A stretch of DNA of 64,000 bases from Lithospermum erythrorhizon (taxonomy: Eukaryota > Streptophyta > Magnoliopsida > Boraginales > Boraginaceae). Position 1 is the first letter of the stretch; each line of letters opens with the position of its first letter. The notes beneath the pieces are model-generated. The model made no database searches and was not told where the DNA came from. It was given only the letters and a program-made list of their open reading frames with translations. The stretch lies in contig JADFUC010002397.1 of NCBI GenBank assembly GCA_019722365.1, positions 22,417-86,416 on the forward strand, given 5' to 3'. This document shows positions 34,150 to 44,984 of this stretch, in pieces. Both the position numbers and the translations under genes were made by a program.

Positions 34150-35694
34150 TGGAATAACCTGCCTTCGATAATAATATTAATTGTGAAATATTTGAGCCGA
34201 ATTACATTCTCATAATTTAGTCAGAAGTACTGGGATACCCGAGTTAAGTTAGATCGCATAAGTCGCTCGAGTTAGCTTGATTCACTTGATTTGGCACAAA
34301 CTCCTCGCATTTATCTCTAAGCATCTCTAAGTGTTAAGTTAACTCATCTTTCATCATATCATAAAACACACAAAATATCTCAATCCATTTCGTGAAACTC
34401 GTCGAGACCCTGAAGGCACAAACCCAAAATTTTCTTCCATTTCTTTTTACTTGGTTACTAATAAACATCCTCGCTGATTAGAAGATTCTCCCAACATCTT
34501 TTTCCTACAAATTTGGTGGCAAGAAATTAGGAGTTTTAGCTTGATTTCTTTAATGTTTGACTTGGTTGACTTTTTTGCATAACTCAAATTTGTTGATTCT
34601 ATGTTTGTTGGTGGGTCTTTATGTATATAAGCTTAAGAGTTCATGGTTTGGGGAGGTTGCCTGAGGAGGTTGTAGTCAGTTGACTTTTCTAGTTTTAGCC
34701 AATTTTTGGTTGATATTTTTATAAGACTTTAAACGTGTGTGTTTAATCAGACCTTATCGTAGTTATTACAGGTTAAAATGTAGATTTAAAATTCCACAAA
34801 GTTTCAAGTATTGGTGAAAAAGTATGATTTGTGTTGAGCTTATAAATTCGATATTTTGGAAGATAGTGCTGTTACTACGGACTCGGTGGTTAAATATAAT
34901 GACTTATAATTTGATATGAAATGTTATACTAATAAGTGTGGAATTCTAGCGGGGAACCGATCAAGTTATGTCCGACTCAAGCAATTAGTTGTTTATCCGG
35001 CCATTATAGACCGCTAGGAAATAGTCCCACTCAAGAGTTGTGTGTATCTTCGAATCCAAGTATGTAGTGAGGGTCTTCACTTCTTTCCGATGTTTTGTTA
35101 GGCGTGATCGCAAAGTGAAAGGGCAAATACCGTGATTTGTTCGCGAAGGTTTTTGTAGAAGCTACAGAGGCAGTACTTATCTCACGGGTACCTTATGTAC
35201 TTACTTTAAATTGTGTGAACATGTCATCAGGTATGATTATGTGTGAAATGGTATACACTTCATTGCGGTATGATTACATGTGAGAAATGGCATGTAACAT
35301 TGTACGATTATGTGTGATTCATTTGTGTGGACAAGATATGATTATCCGATTATATTCTCATGGCATCAAGAGATTACTTAGAGGTGCGAATGGCTCGAAC
35401 TCCCAACTTATACTTTGCTTCGTGGCCTTGTCGGCACTTTTGTATTTCTCTGCGGGCCTGTTAGCCTCTTTTGGTAGATGTTCCTAAGGCCTTGTCGGCG
35501 GCTGCGATGGATTTTACTATCATGATGTTTTAGCCGTGGTGCTTTAATATTGCTCGTGAGTGAGTAGTCGGCTCTGAGTGTAGTACTTGGTCGAGCATGC
35601 TGCGTGACTTCGAGGTTCTAGTATTAGGATACGAATCTTGCCAGCTGGGATGATTAAGGTTAAAGCGATTCTCCTTCCTTGGTGATATATGATA

Positions 35695-35860
35695 TTTTAT
35701 TGGCCTTATACTTAGTGTATAAGCGCGCTTGGCCTTATAATTTGAAGTATAAGCTGCTGTCAGCTTTATACTTAACAGATAAGTTAAGTGGTTGGCCTTA
35801 TACTTTGTGTATAAGGCGGTTTGGCCTTATACTCGTATAAGCGGTGTGATTATCGATTGT
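35695..35860 (+). repeat. palindromic TATAC/GTATA minisatellite in E3 3' LTR
   Basis: Five units of GGCCTTATACTTWGTGTATAAG with spacers of 8-15 bp. This is the clearest copy of the motif in the window. Confidence 0.82.
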
Positions 35861-36078
35861 CCATTCCCTCAGTAGACGGATCGGCATATGCCAAGCATTG
35901 TAGGTCATAAGGGGCTTGTGGGGATATTAAGTAGATAGATGGCTCAGCGATCAGAGTTATAATGTTTGTTGAAGCTCTCTTGTGAGTTCTTCTCGTGATT
36001 GTACCAAACTACAGAGTATTCATACGTGGATGCCCGAGACTTTCTTTGGAATTATGTTGTATGACTTCATTAGGTGTC

Positions 36079-36081
<3 letters not shown>

Positions 36082-36128
<47 letters not shown>
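36082..36128. repeat. (AT)n microsatellite
   Basis: About 23 uninterrupted AT units lie in the E3 3' LTR. The equivalent site in E2 LTRs reads GCGATATACATATTTA, which looks like the unexpanded precursor. The ORFs crossing it (Tyr-Ile repeats) are artefacts. Confidence 0.95.
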
Positions 36129-36131
<3 letters not shown>

Positions 36132-36712
36132 TTATTCATATTTGACTATTATAATAATTTTCTGCCTCGTCTGCATGGCATTTAAGTTTCCCCGTGTTAA
36201 GTGTTCACTAAGTTTGTGCTTTATACCCCTTTTTCTACGTGGGCGGTATTTCATTTCATACAAAGCTGACAAGCAAGGCTGAGTCAGCGAGTAGGTCGGT
36301 TGAGAATTGTTCCGAGTGGCTAAAGTAAAGACGGCTACTGAGATCCTCACGCCTCATTTTGACGTTAAGGTTTCAACCATTTTTTGCTGTTGTATTTATT
36401 TTCAAACTTTAGCCTGGCTTTTGCAATTATTTTTGTATTCTAATACAGACTTACTCTTCTTTGCAAATTAACAAGCATTATCAAGTTATTCGGGGACACA
36501 TCAGATATATACGAAGTCAAGTTGGTTGGGATATCACCTTAATGGGATTGTAAATTTTAAAACCTGCTTTTATTTTGGAGAATATTTATGGAAATCAAAT
36601 TTTTGATGAAACGAGTAGTTCTTTAAACTCAAGTCACCATCGATTTGGTGACTTCGTGTTCGATTATAATGATTCTCACTCAGTGGCGGCCGACTCAAGC
36701 GGTCAAGCAAGC

Positions 36713-36980
36713 ACGCATCGGATTCCATAAGCATCAAATCACCAAGGAGGTTCCGCCTTTGAGGGATTATCATCCGGAAGGACCAGCATTGTTTGGGAGT
36801 TTTCGTCCCTACAGCCTCCCTCTCCATAGCACAGAGATATGATATACGAAGGTCGTCCGCAGTGTCAGAGAATCCAACAGCATGTGTCTTCGATCTTCCC
36901 TAATAACGAATCGCGGTGCCGTTGTCAATGACCAAGACTGTGGCACCCCGAATCGGGTAAAGATTTATTTAAGAACTGGT
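36713..36980 (-). pseudogene. Tat-lineage integrase, catalytic part beside E3
   Basis: On the minus strand VLVIDNGTAIR (about 36905-36940) matches the integrase core block VxDNGTQF with its catalytic Asp. It is followed by a short degraded stretch and a copy of the WVxELPxVLW...ETPF region (36713-36840). That copy is homologous to 27262-27393 on the other side of E3: ACGCATCRGATTC and CGTCCCYACARCCTCC are shared. Together with 26880-27427 it forms one interrupted integrase. Confidence 0.65.
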
Positions 36981-37770
36981 AGCTCCCTCGGTCCTCGCCG
37001 GTAAGCCGCCGCTTATTCCCCCACCCATTTGGGCGAAGTGAAGCACCGTCACAATGGCGAATCACCGGACGCTCGCATCATTCACATACAAATGCACCAG
37101 CCTCAACTAGCCGACTCAACTCGTGTGCCCCTTTATCGCTTATGGTGTATTCACGAAGTCCGCTAGGGCCCAGATTTTATACTTGTATGTATTGTAGGAG
37201 ATCAATTCACTCATGTTATTTCCATTTGCTATCCACTCGACCGTCATCTCCAATATCTCGCTCTAACGCCAAAATAAGGTCTCAAGTTCCGGTAGTAACA
37301 ATCAGTAAGACACCAGTTTTCCCCTGCGGAAGTGAGACACCACTCGCCCTCATCACCTCCCCCGGTCACTTTATACACACCTCAGCCGCACTCGCCTCTT
37401 CCCGACGGAAGACAATGCTTAAAGCTCACTTCGAACTGCCAAATAAAGTTGTAGGATGTCTCCCCTCGCGACCGGTAAAGCTAATAAAGTTGCGCACTGA
37501 GGGTACACCTTTAACTCTTGAAAGGAAGTTCTACACTCAAATTCCCATTGAAGTCCTTCTCCCCTTCTGATGGCTTTAAAGGTGGTGTAAACTCCTATCA
37601 CCACAGATAAGAATCGGGTCAAAGCACTTATCCTCCCCGGCTGCCAAGAAGCCTCCCTTATGTGTCCTTGGACTCTGCATGGCTCGCATCACATTTTGTC
37701 ACTGAATTAGGCTCAATTCCCCGCTGGCTAATCATGTAGCCAAGGATTCGGAGTTACACCCAAAGACACA
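36981..37770 (-). pseudogene. Tat-lineage RT end and RNase H region
   Basis: The minus-strand open stretch 37419-37622 contains FKAIRRGEGLQWEFECRTSF and then ALPVARGDILQLYLAV. These are the conserved KGxxFxWxxEC..AF, L..P..GE.L.LYLAVS blocks of the gypsy RT-RNase H connection in Tat elements. Further on, WVLYVNDAS-like residues near 37060-37090 may be the additional archaeal-type RNase H of this lineage. The rest is broken by stops. Confidence 0.75.
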
Positions 37771-38300
37771 TTTATCCTGGCTGAGTCATATGCTCAGACC
37801 AGAAGTTTTCAAATTCTCCTGCCGGTCAAGTCTCAATGATTCACCCTCACGACTTTTGATAGGCATGTCATCCACGTAGATCTCTATATTACTTCCAATT
37901 ATTGTGGAGAACACCTTGTTGACCATCCTCCGGTAAAGAACCCCTAATGCTTCTTCAAAACCAAAGTGTTCTCGACCTTCCAAGAAGAGACGACATACGG
38001 CTCACGAAGGTCTTCTTTTACATCCTCCTCTACCATGAATATCTGGTGATATCCTCAAAAAGAACCCAACAAATCCACCAACTTGTGCCCTCGCGCTTGT
38101 TTTACTCAGCCTATCAATGTTGGGTAGGCAGGAATCATTCGGGGCTACCTTGTTGACGCTGGGCAAGTTCGGGCGCACATCCGCCACGTCCCGACAGTTT
38201 TGGGAACTAGCACCATCGTATTAATCTCATGCCGGGAACAAGAGCTCCCTCGATGGCACGCCCCTTTAGTTTATCCACTCCTTCCCGGATACCGATCGGC
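37771..38300 (-). pseudogene. Tat-lineage reverse transcriptase
   Basis: The minus-strand stretch 37786-37983 has MVNKVFSTIIGSNIEIYVDD followed by MPIKSRE, the catalytic YVDD with the Tat-typical MxxKS continuation intact. Stretch 38002-38187 has NKVAPNDSCLPNIDRL, matching NKACPKDSYPLPNIDRL, then a shifted SGYHQI-like block. About 38190-38250 contains WRMC just upstream. This is distinct from the E1-E3 RT type and identifies a second gypsy branch. Confidence 0.87.
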
Positions 38301-38960
38301 CTTCCCTTTCCTCTGAGAAGGTCCGCTTCTTCTACTTGAGTTTTAGGTAACGCGATCATCCAGTCGCGAACCCACATCTACGGATACTACCACCTCAAAT
38401 GACAACGCGTCCATCCAACGAGGCTATCCGCCATATCCACAATAGTAAACTTTACCATCTTCATGGCCTATTACGGATTCTTTCCCATTGTAATCATGAG
38501 GTTTGAAACCCCCAGGGGACTCATTGCATTGCTTGGTGGAACCACACCAACGGAGAGTGGCTTAATCGTCGATCTATGCCCTGCCTACCCCCAACTCGAA
38601 AGATAGAAGCATCCGGGAATAGGATGTCCACCGATTCCAGATCCACCAAAGATCCATCCCAAAGTTTTCTTATCATTGAGTGATAACTAATAGGTCTGTA
38701 CGAGGGAAACGATCCCTCAAACAAATCCTTCCTGTATGGACAAATCTGAACGCTGGGCGCGCTCCCATGGTTACCGCAGATACTTCCGCTTGGCATATGC
38801 CCAGATACCTCCCCGGAATCTCCTCCTTCGCCTCGCCCGAGATGACGCAATCCTCCCGTGGATGCTAGGAGGTCCATCCGGGATTTAACCCGTCCCTTCC
38901 GAAGACTGCTCATGTTCTTGGTCTCCTTAGGACAGCCATCCTTCAACGCCTCTGCTTGAA
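38301..38960 (-). pseudogene. Tat-lineage protease
   Basis: In the minus-strand stretch 38521-38946, GSLVDLESVDILFPDA corresponds to the active-site region (family: VLVDxGSSVDILF), with the DSG/DNG triad lost. RRLSHSPLVWFHQAMQ matches the L..SPLVGFGGA block. KMVKFTIVDMA (about 38435-38470) fits the F.VVD strand before the ILGRP motif. The protease would mature the polyprotein. Confidence 0.7.
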
Positions 38961-39400
38961 TGGAGTTTTCTATCTCTATCTTCTATGCCTGAATCGCCGG
39001 CATCGTGCCCATAGATCTTTATGGCAATCGCAAAAATTAGCTCATATCCTCTTGTTCTCAGGTGGGGGCTCACAGGTGGCCGTGGTACCGCCTATCCTCT
39101 ATCTCCCCCAGAAACACATCTCCCCGCGTAGTCTCAAGGGTCAGTACTCAATGTTCTCTCATCTTCACCTCCCGCTTCCCTCGGACCCCCGAGCAGGCAC
39201 TTTGTGCAGGCCGGCCCGCAGGAAGCCCTGCCGGGTGCCCGATCCTATCCAAGGCACCGCCTCTTGGGCTCTAGAAAGTTTGCTATCAATCCATCGCCAA
39301 TACAAGATTGGGGAGGACGCATTCTTTACCGCTCTAGTAGCTTAGGTGTATCATCAAGTCCTCTTAAGCTAGTAGTAATCCACACTTCAGGTTTATCTTC
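38961..39400 (-). pseudogene. Tat-lineage gag end, poorly preserved
   Basis: By position, upstream of the protease on the minus strand, this should be the gag/nucleocapsid end. No zinc knuckle is readable. The plus-strand ORF at 38956-39345 is rich in Pro/Arg/Ser and is read here as an antisense shadow. The border with the copia fragment at about 39400-39440 is unclear, and the 5' LTR of this Tat element is not in the window. Confidence 0.4.
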
Positions 39401-39960
39401 TTCTCCCCAAGCTCCCCCTCACTAGGTGCTTCTTTAAAAGGCTCTTCCTTCGGGGGCTCCTCAAGAATAGTTGGTACATTTTTCAGCTCAATATCGACTA
39501 ACTCATCATCATCTTCAACTAATTTCTTAACAACAAGCGGATTAGATTCATCAAAAGAAACATGAATAGAGTCTTGAGCACATTGCTCCTTTTTATTATA
39601 AATAACATATGTTCTACTATGTGACGAGTAACCGAGAAAGATAGATTCATTAGATTTAGCATCAAATTTTCCAATTTATCTTTAGTGTTTAAAACATAAC
39701 ATTTACAACCAAACACTCTAAAATAACCAATAGAAGGTGTCTTACCACACCAAAGCTCATATGGAGTTTTATTCAATAAAGGTCTTAGAAATATCCCGGT
39801 TAAGCACATGACATGCGGTGTCAATTGCATGTCCCCAAAATATTTTGGTAGGTTGTGCTCATTTAACACTGTGCGTCATCTCTTAAATGGTTCTATTTTT
39901 ATGCTCCACTACTCCATTTTTATTCAATAGATAATCAACCTAACTTTCAACCAATAATTC
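39401..39960 (-). pseudogene. Ty1/copia integrase C-terminal fragment
   Basis: The minus-strand open stretch 39519-39869 starts MLNEHNLPKYFG and continues PLLNKTPYELWCGKTP, then YFRVFGCKCYVLNTKDKLE. These are the hallmark plant copia integrase blocks NLPKxFW, NKTPYELWxGxKP and HLRVFGCxCYV. Acidic sequence rich in Glu/Pro follows toward 39430, the usual linker before copia RT. RT itself is absent because the element is cut at the Tat boundary. The core catalytic part upstream is also missing. Confidence 0.9.
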
Positions 39961-40400
39961 ATTCATTTAATTTTATAATTACATAAAAAAAAGTTGCCAA
40001 ATTAGCTTATAGATAATACCCACTTATATGTTATCATCTTGCATAGGAGTAAAAATATTTATACATAAGGAGCAAACCTTTCATTTAAGTACTAAAAAGA
40101 AAAAGCTTTATCCTCATCAAATGGAGACACATTCAAATGGACACTCCTCTCAGATCTCAAGACAGGTATCTCGAGAGGCCAATAGTGTGATGATTTCACC
40201 CTAAAAATAAATAACACAAATACCTCCTCAGAGTATCTCAGACGTGCACCCGAGAGGTCAATAGCTGGTGGACGATTTCACACTAAAAATAATTAACACA
40301 AATAAAAACAGATCAAAGTTGAATATTTTTAATTAAGAAGTTTTACCTCATTTAAATTGAAACGTAGTAAAAGATTCCTTTAGTCAACTAGAGAAATAAA
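39961..40400. repeat. intergenic with a two-unit tandem repeat
   Basis: Units of about 80 bp occupy 40143-40221 and 40222-40303. Both contain CTCCTCWCAGA, CGAGAGGYCAATAG, GATTTCAC and CTAAAAATAAWTAACACAAAT in order. The remainder is AT-rich without genes. Confidence 0.7.
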
Positions 40401-40730
40401 AGGGTCCCCTTTAAGCCCAAATTAAGCATATCACAAGTTAATTGGTAAAATGGTCCTAGATAATTGGATAAAGTTATGAATTGATTTCAGAAAGTTTAAA
40501 ATTTGGAATTTAATCCCTGATAGTGGCTTTAAGATTATATTTTGGTCCCTGTTATGACTATGTTGTTAAAAACTAACAGTAAAATGAGGGACCAAAATGC
40601 AACCTTAAAGCCACTATCAGAGACTAAATCTAAATTTTTAAATTTTGTGGGATCAATTCACAATTTCATCCCACTATCTGGAGCCATTTGATGAATTAAC
40701 TCTTACAGATATCTAAGGGGCCAAATTGTG
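40401..40730. mobile_element. fold-back MITE-like element, copy 1
   Basis: An inverted repeat with arms of about 150 bp surrounds a loop at 40551-40586. The left arm has AATCCCTGATAGTGGCTTTAAG and ATTTTGGTCCC; the right arm holds their complements GGGACCAAAAT and CTTAAAGCCACTATCAGAG. Outer arms also pair (GTTAATTGGTAAAATGG against its counterpart near 40685-40705). There is no coding capacity. A copy of the same family lies at 44050-44267. Confidence 0.8.
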
Positions 40731-41599
40731 GAGTAATTTGCATCATATTCACTATAAAGTTTTTTATGAGTACCATACCATCTTTAACTTTAAAGAATGT
40801 CAACATTCCCTTACAAACTGAGCACCATATCCTCCTGCTATTAAATATTTAACGAAATTATACAACATATGCTTTTAATTTAAATTATTGTATCATTATA
40901 TATTTTATATAATATATGATGGAGGATTATACTTTCCCAATTTTTTTTAATGTTTCGATAATTACAATAAACAATATTATGAAAATAGTTCTTTTAAAAA
41001 ATCTAACCATATCAATATTATTTTTATTAAAATAAAAAAGAATATATAATTTTGGTCAAAATTTTGACACAAATATAAAAATGTAAACTAAACTAAATTG
41101 TAGGAGAGCACATAATTCTTAAATATATATATTTTCAAGTAGATATGAATAATTATGATTGAAACTAAAATTTTATATATCAACTAAGTCTCCATACTTT
41201 ATTGATTTAATGGCCTCAAATAAAATGTGGTCATATTTTGGAATATATGAAGTATATTAAAAAAACATTAAAGATGACATTCTCAAAAAATGTAACAAGT
41301 TTAACTTTTTAAATTTTTACACGAGTATATATATCTATTTAAGGTTATTAACTTATTGTAATGTATATGATCAGACCACAATTACTGGGATTGAAAATAT
41401 TAACAAGCTTCAATTTCGAATATCGAATGTTTAAATTTTGACTCAAATATCATTACATATTATATGATATTCTGTTCAATTGTTCCAATTAAAATTATGT
41501 ATTGTATTATTTAATGCTAAATATTTAACTATAAAGAGGGTACGGTGTTTGCTGAACCTAATAGCTATTTGCTTAATTTATTGTCTGTCATACAATTAT
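40731..41599. other. AT-rich intergenic DNA
   Basis: No ORF, terminal repeat or RNA gene is seen. The composition is strongly AT, with short TATATAT runs. Confidence 0.4.
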
Positions 41600-42560
41600 T
41601 ATAACAATTCATTTACTAGTTTCGTTAAATGAGATTTCATAAAGAGAAAGATCAATTATAGTAATTGCAATTACTAATCGTCTTTAATGTATAATATTTC
41701 ACAAATTATGTCGATTGATAGATCACACGCATAAACCGTTATAATGAATATCACTGTCTATTTATATTATTATGGTCGCTTATCTCGACCATGTAAGGTC
41801 ACACACATACAATGATGTTGTTATATTTCATGTTTAAATTAAACTATACTTATATTTAAAGTTGATTGTGAAATCAACGGTGATTCCCATTGAATAGTTG
41901 CACCACACGGTGGTTCACCAAATGACAAAGCCCCAATAACTCAACTAGTTGATTTAATTTTATTGATTAGTTAATAAAGATGGCTCATTAACTTAACGGA
42001 TCGAGCTTAGATCTTGTGGCTCAGGCTTCATATATACTAAAGGCTTCTCAGTATGAAAATCCTAAGCAGCACTAAAAAGCATTCTAAAAACAAAGCGGCC
42101 AAAGTCAGCTCTCCCTTCGAGTTGGTTTAGTTTTTCTCATCATCAAATCAAGTTTGATTTGATTGTTGTTTTGTCCAATTCTTGTTCTAAGAAACACAAA
42201 GATGTATTTAACCACTGTGTGCAACCAACTAGAGAGACTATATTTTGGGAAAGCGTAAGGATGGTTAATCTAGACTTCTAAAATAAACTGTTGTCAGACT
42301 TCGCTGGCATCGCTGTAAAGAGTTCTCCAGATACTTTTGTATTTAGTTCTGATATTAAATCATCTAAAAAACCTATTATGTATATTTTGATTAAGTTTAA
42401 TCAAGTTTATACATGTAATGTTCTTTCGGGTATTTTATTTATAAGTTTATAACTGGATGTTTTACTTTAAATTTACAGAGAGATTGATGCTCATAAATTT
42501 TTTTTACAGAAGGTATGGTGTAAATTTACAACTGGCCTTCGCCCTTCGTTGTTGGAAACA
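41600..42560 (+). repeat. probable copia-type LTR
   Basis: The order of features fits a long plant copia LTR in plus orientation: CATTGAATAGTTGCACCACAC, a TATA word at about 42030 (CATATATACTAAAGGCTTC), a leader with CTCTCCCTTCGAGTTGG (about 42112), then a T-rich U5. Neither terminus is certain and no partner is in the window, so it may be a solo LTR. Confidence 0.4.
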
Positions 42561-44040
42561 GATGTGAGACATTATACTATCCAATTCGGCTCCATTCATT
42601 AAATTATAAGTAAAGTTGAGCTTGAATAATTGTACCATCTTATCGTGGACAATGCCAACTCCAGATGGTTGATAATTAGCCAAGCAAGGTCATTATTGAG
42701 TTTGGTATCATGCCCTGCCTCAAAAAGTAAAACAATTTGTTGGAATAATGGCATGAAGTAATAATGGCGTCATTATTTCTCTGACCGTTTTAACTGTTAT
42801 GTTAGCATTAAAATAATTAATTGCCTGTCCTTCTGCTGATCATTTATCTCTTAATTAACCATTTGCCTTCATTTGGTGGCTGTGTAAGTGAAGCCAATCT
42901 GCTAATCCACCCTATAGTATATAAAGACGACTGCCTTAAAAGCTTTCTCCCTTTTTTTCGAACCGACAAAATACATTTAACGAAGGATATAATTGTATTT
43001 TAATAAATTTTAATTAAAATAAAGACTACAAATAGAAATCCTATAAGATTCAAAATGTAAAAATTGTCTCATTATAGAAGTCTACTAAACAATTCTGATT
43101 ATTAGTTATAATTTGATTCATCTATATTTTTCATCACCGGAAACTTCGAAATATCGCCATCCATGGCGGTGATCAATTTGGAAAATACGAAGTATTATAT
43201 AGTAAAATTTACAAACTGTGTAAGTTTTGGCTATGATGATCTTCGTAAAATATTACTGCCTATTATTAATGTACTATCCATAGGTTGCAACTACGCAACT
43301 AAAAACTGTTGTTTCTTCACAAAAACTAACAATTTTTTCTATGATTATTAGCCAAACTTATAGCATGTATTTGAAGACTTCGATTGATTATTGCCGGAGC
43401 ATTCTATGCAGTTTGTTTTGTACTCCCTCCATCCCTATAAATGATTTCTTTTTAGCAAACAAACTAAAGCCTTACAATATGAAATTTTCTCAAAGATAAA
43501 AGTGAAACTCAATATGAAGAAGAAGAAAATGATACATAATAAAATAGAGTCGGTCAACAGTTAAACAAAAAGGGAAACAAGAAGAACCGAAAATAATAGC
43601 AATTGATCTTGATGAAGATGATCATGCAGTGAAAATACCAACTTCAATAAAAACTCAAAGATAAAGTGAGACATTTTGATTATTTGAGTATGTTAATTAA
43701 TTTTTTATATAATGAAGTTTAAAATATGTATATGATATTCTCAATTTGATGATTTAATAGATTTAGAGAAATGTGAATTAATATTTTGCTATTATCTATT
43801 AGACGATATCATTTATTTATTATAACAATTTTTTTTATTATCTTTAAGGAAAGTTTTGCAAAGTGAAGATCATTTGATCCTAACACTGAACATCGAATAT
43901 GTTGCTTGTATATATATCCTCTTCAACTAAGTGTGATCATTAAAACCATAATTTACAATTTGAAGCCATAACAATTCTACTGCTACTGGGCTCCTCGAGC
44001 ACCCGCATCGCTTACACCCTCGATTCCTAATAAAGATCAT
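42561..44040. other. AT-rich intergenic DNA with a Stowaway-like terminus
   Basis: TACTCCCTCCATCCCTATAA at 43420-43439 matches the terminal inverted repeat of Stowaway MITEs (Tc1/mariner; TACTCCCTCCGTCCC). The opposite end was not found within several hundred bases. Small ORFs at 42821-43003 and 43163-43351 have no recognisable features. Confidence 0.55.
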
Positions 44041-44049
44041 CAGAAGCCA

Positions 44050-44267
44050 GCTTAGTCCCCATAAGCCGCCAGAAGTTGCACTTTGGTCTCCAAGCTTAAA
44101 GTTTCAAGTAAATCTTACCACTTAAAGTTGCACTATTCATGGCGACAAAATTTACTTGATATCCAAAAACAAACATTTTGGGCTTAATCCGAGATTTTAA
44201 GATTTAACGGAAATATTAATTTGGAAACCAAAATGCAATTTTTGTATTACTTATGGAAAACTAAACT
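44050..44267. mobile_element. fold-back MITE-like element, copy 2
   Basis: The left arm CTTAGTCCCCATAAGCC...GTTGCACTTTGGTCTCCAAG pairs with the right arm TTGGAAACCAAAATGCAA...TTATGGAAAACTAA. An inner pair (TTTCAAGTAAAT and ATTTACTTGATA) extends the hairpin. The arm words parallel copy 1 (TTAATCCCTGATAGTGGC...TTTTGGTCCC), so both belong to one family. Confidence 0.65.
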
Positions 44268-44984
44268 ACCATGGTGACTCTACCTTTTATGCCACTTTTG
44301 TCCTACTTCAACTATAACTCTTGGGAATATCTACCTTTTCAATATATATACTCCATATTTTTACATGCTAATCCAGGTAAGTTACTACACTTTTACTTTA
44401 TCAAATTAAAATTTTGTTACCATGTCACTTATATATATGAGAACAATTAAAGTTTGATAATTTTTTTAGAAATTTAATCATAATTGTGTTTAGATTATAA
44501 ACTTTTGATGGTCCATTGTTTTATGTTTGTTGTATTTAGATTACAAAGTATTTTGTGTGAATATTTATTACAACTTAATGATATAATTATACATCATATA
44601 TTAAGAAAATATTTGAGTTTAAAAGTTAAACTTTTAACTTATGAAAATTCAAAACTTTATCCCTTAAGCTGCTTATCGACGATTTTACAGAGATCCCACT
44701 TACTGACTCGATTTGATTTGGGTCTCGATAGAGCTTGTATGAACTTCAGACTTGACTCGAGCTTGATTTGATCAAACTGATTTGGATTTGAACTTTAATT
44801 TGAACTTGACTTGATTTGATTTAGGTTTGATAAGCTCTACGAGCCAAAGGCCCCTGGGCTCATCACTGGCCTGAGACCTGCCTCACTCAATATGGTCCGA
44901 GTCAAACCTTAGATTCAGTAAGGCCGTATGGACTTGATCTTGGCCTGACTTGATTCCGCCTACTTTACTTCATTGACTCATCGA
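44268..44984. other. intergenic DNA
   Basis: AT-rich, then a stretch with repeated TTGATTTG and GACTTGA words (44700-44830). The ORF at 44484-44771 shows no family motif. No gene is supported. Confidence 0.4.

Larger units (their letters stand above)
27428..36709 (+). mobile_element. E3: Tekay-like Ty3/gypsy retrotransposon with all domains, broken
   Basis: This plus-strand element of about 9.28 kb is the most complete of the three Tekay-like copies. LTRs are 27428-29448 and 34150-36709. The internal part runs primer site, gag, protease, RT, RNase H, integrase and chromodomain. Its LTRs share the palindromic minisatellite, AGTAGACGGATCG and other blocks with E1/E2, but their first 200 bp differ (TGGAATAACCTGCC). 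No 5-bp target duplication is visible; instead the two flanks share 130-165 bp of Tat integrase. Stops and frameshifts throughout make it inactive. Confidence 0.87.
34150..36709 (+). repeat. E3 3' LTR
   Basis: It starts TGGAATAACCTGCC and ends near GCGGTCAAGCA, by alignment with the 5' LTR end GCGGCGCAAGCA. Contents include the minisatellite (35695-35860), AGTAGACGGATCG (about 35871) and an AT dinucleotide array (36082-36128). It is longer than the 5' LTR because it keeps the 0.45-kb segment deleted there. Confidence 0.86.

Noticed and set aside
35982..36282. Overlapping ORFs with long Tyr-Ile runs
   Set aside because: They are translations of the AT microsatellite inside the E3 3' LTR.
38956..39345. 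129-residue plus-strand ORF
   Set aside because: It is antisense to the Tat gag/protease border, and no motif is seen.
43163..43351. Small cysteine-containing ORF (62 residues)
   Set aside because: There is no signal peptide or known cysteine pattern, and a chance ORF is likely.
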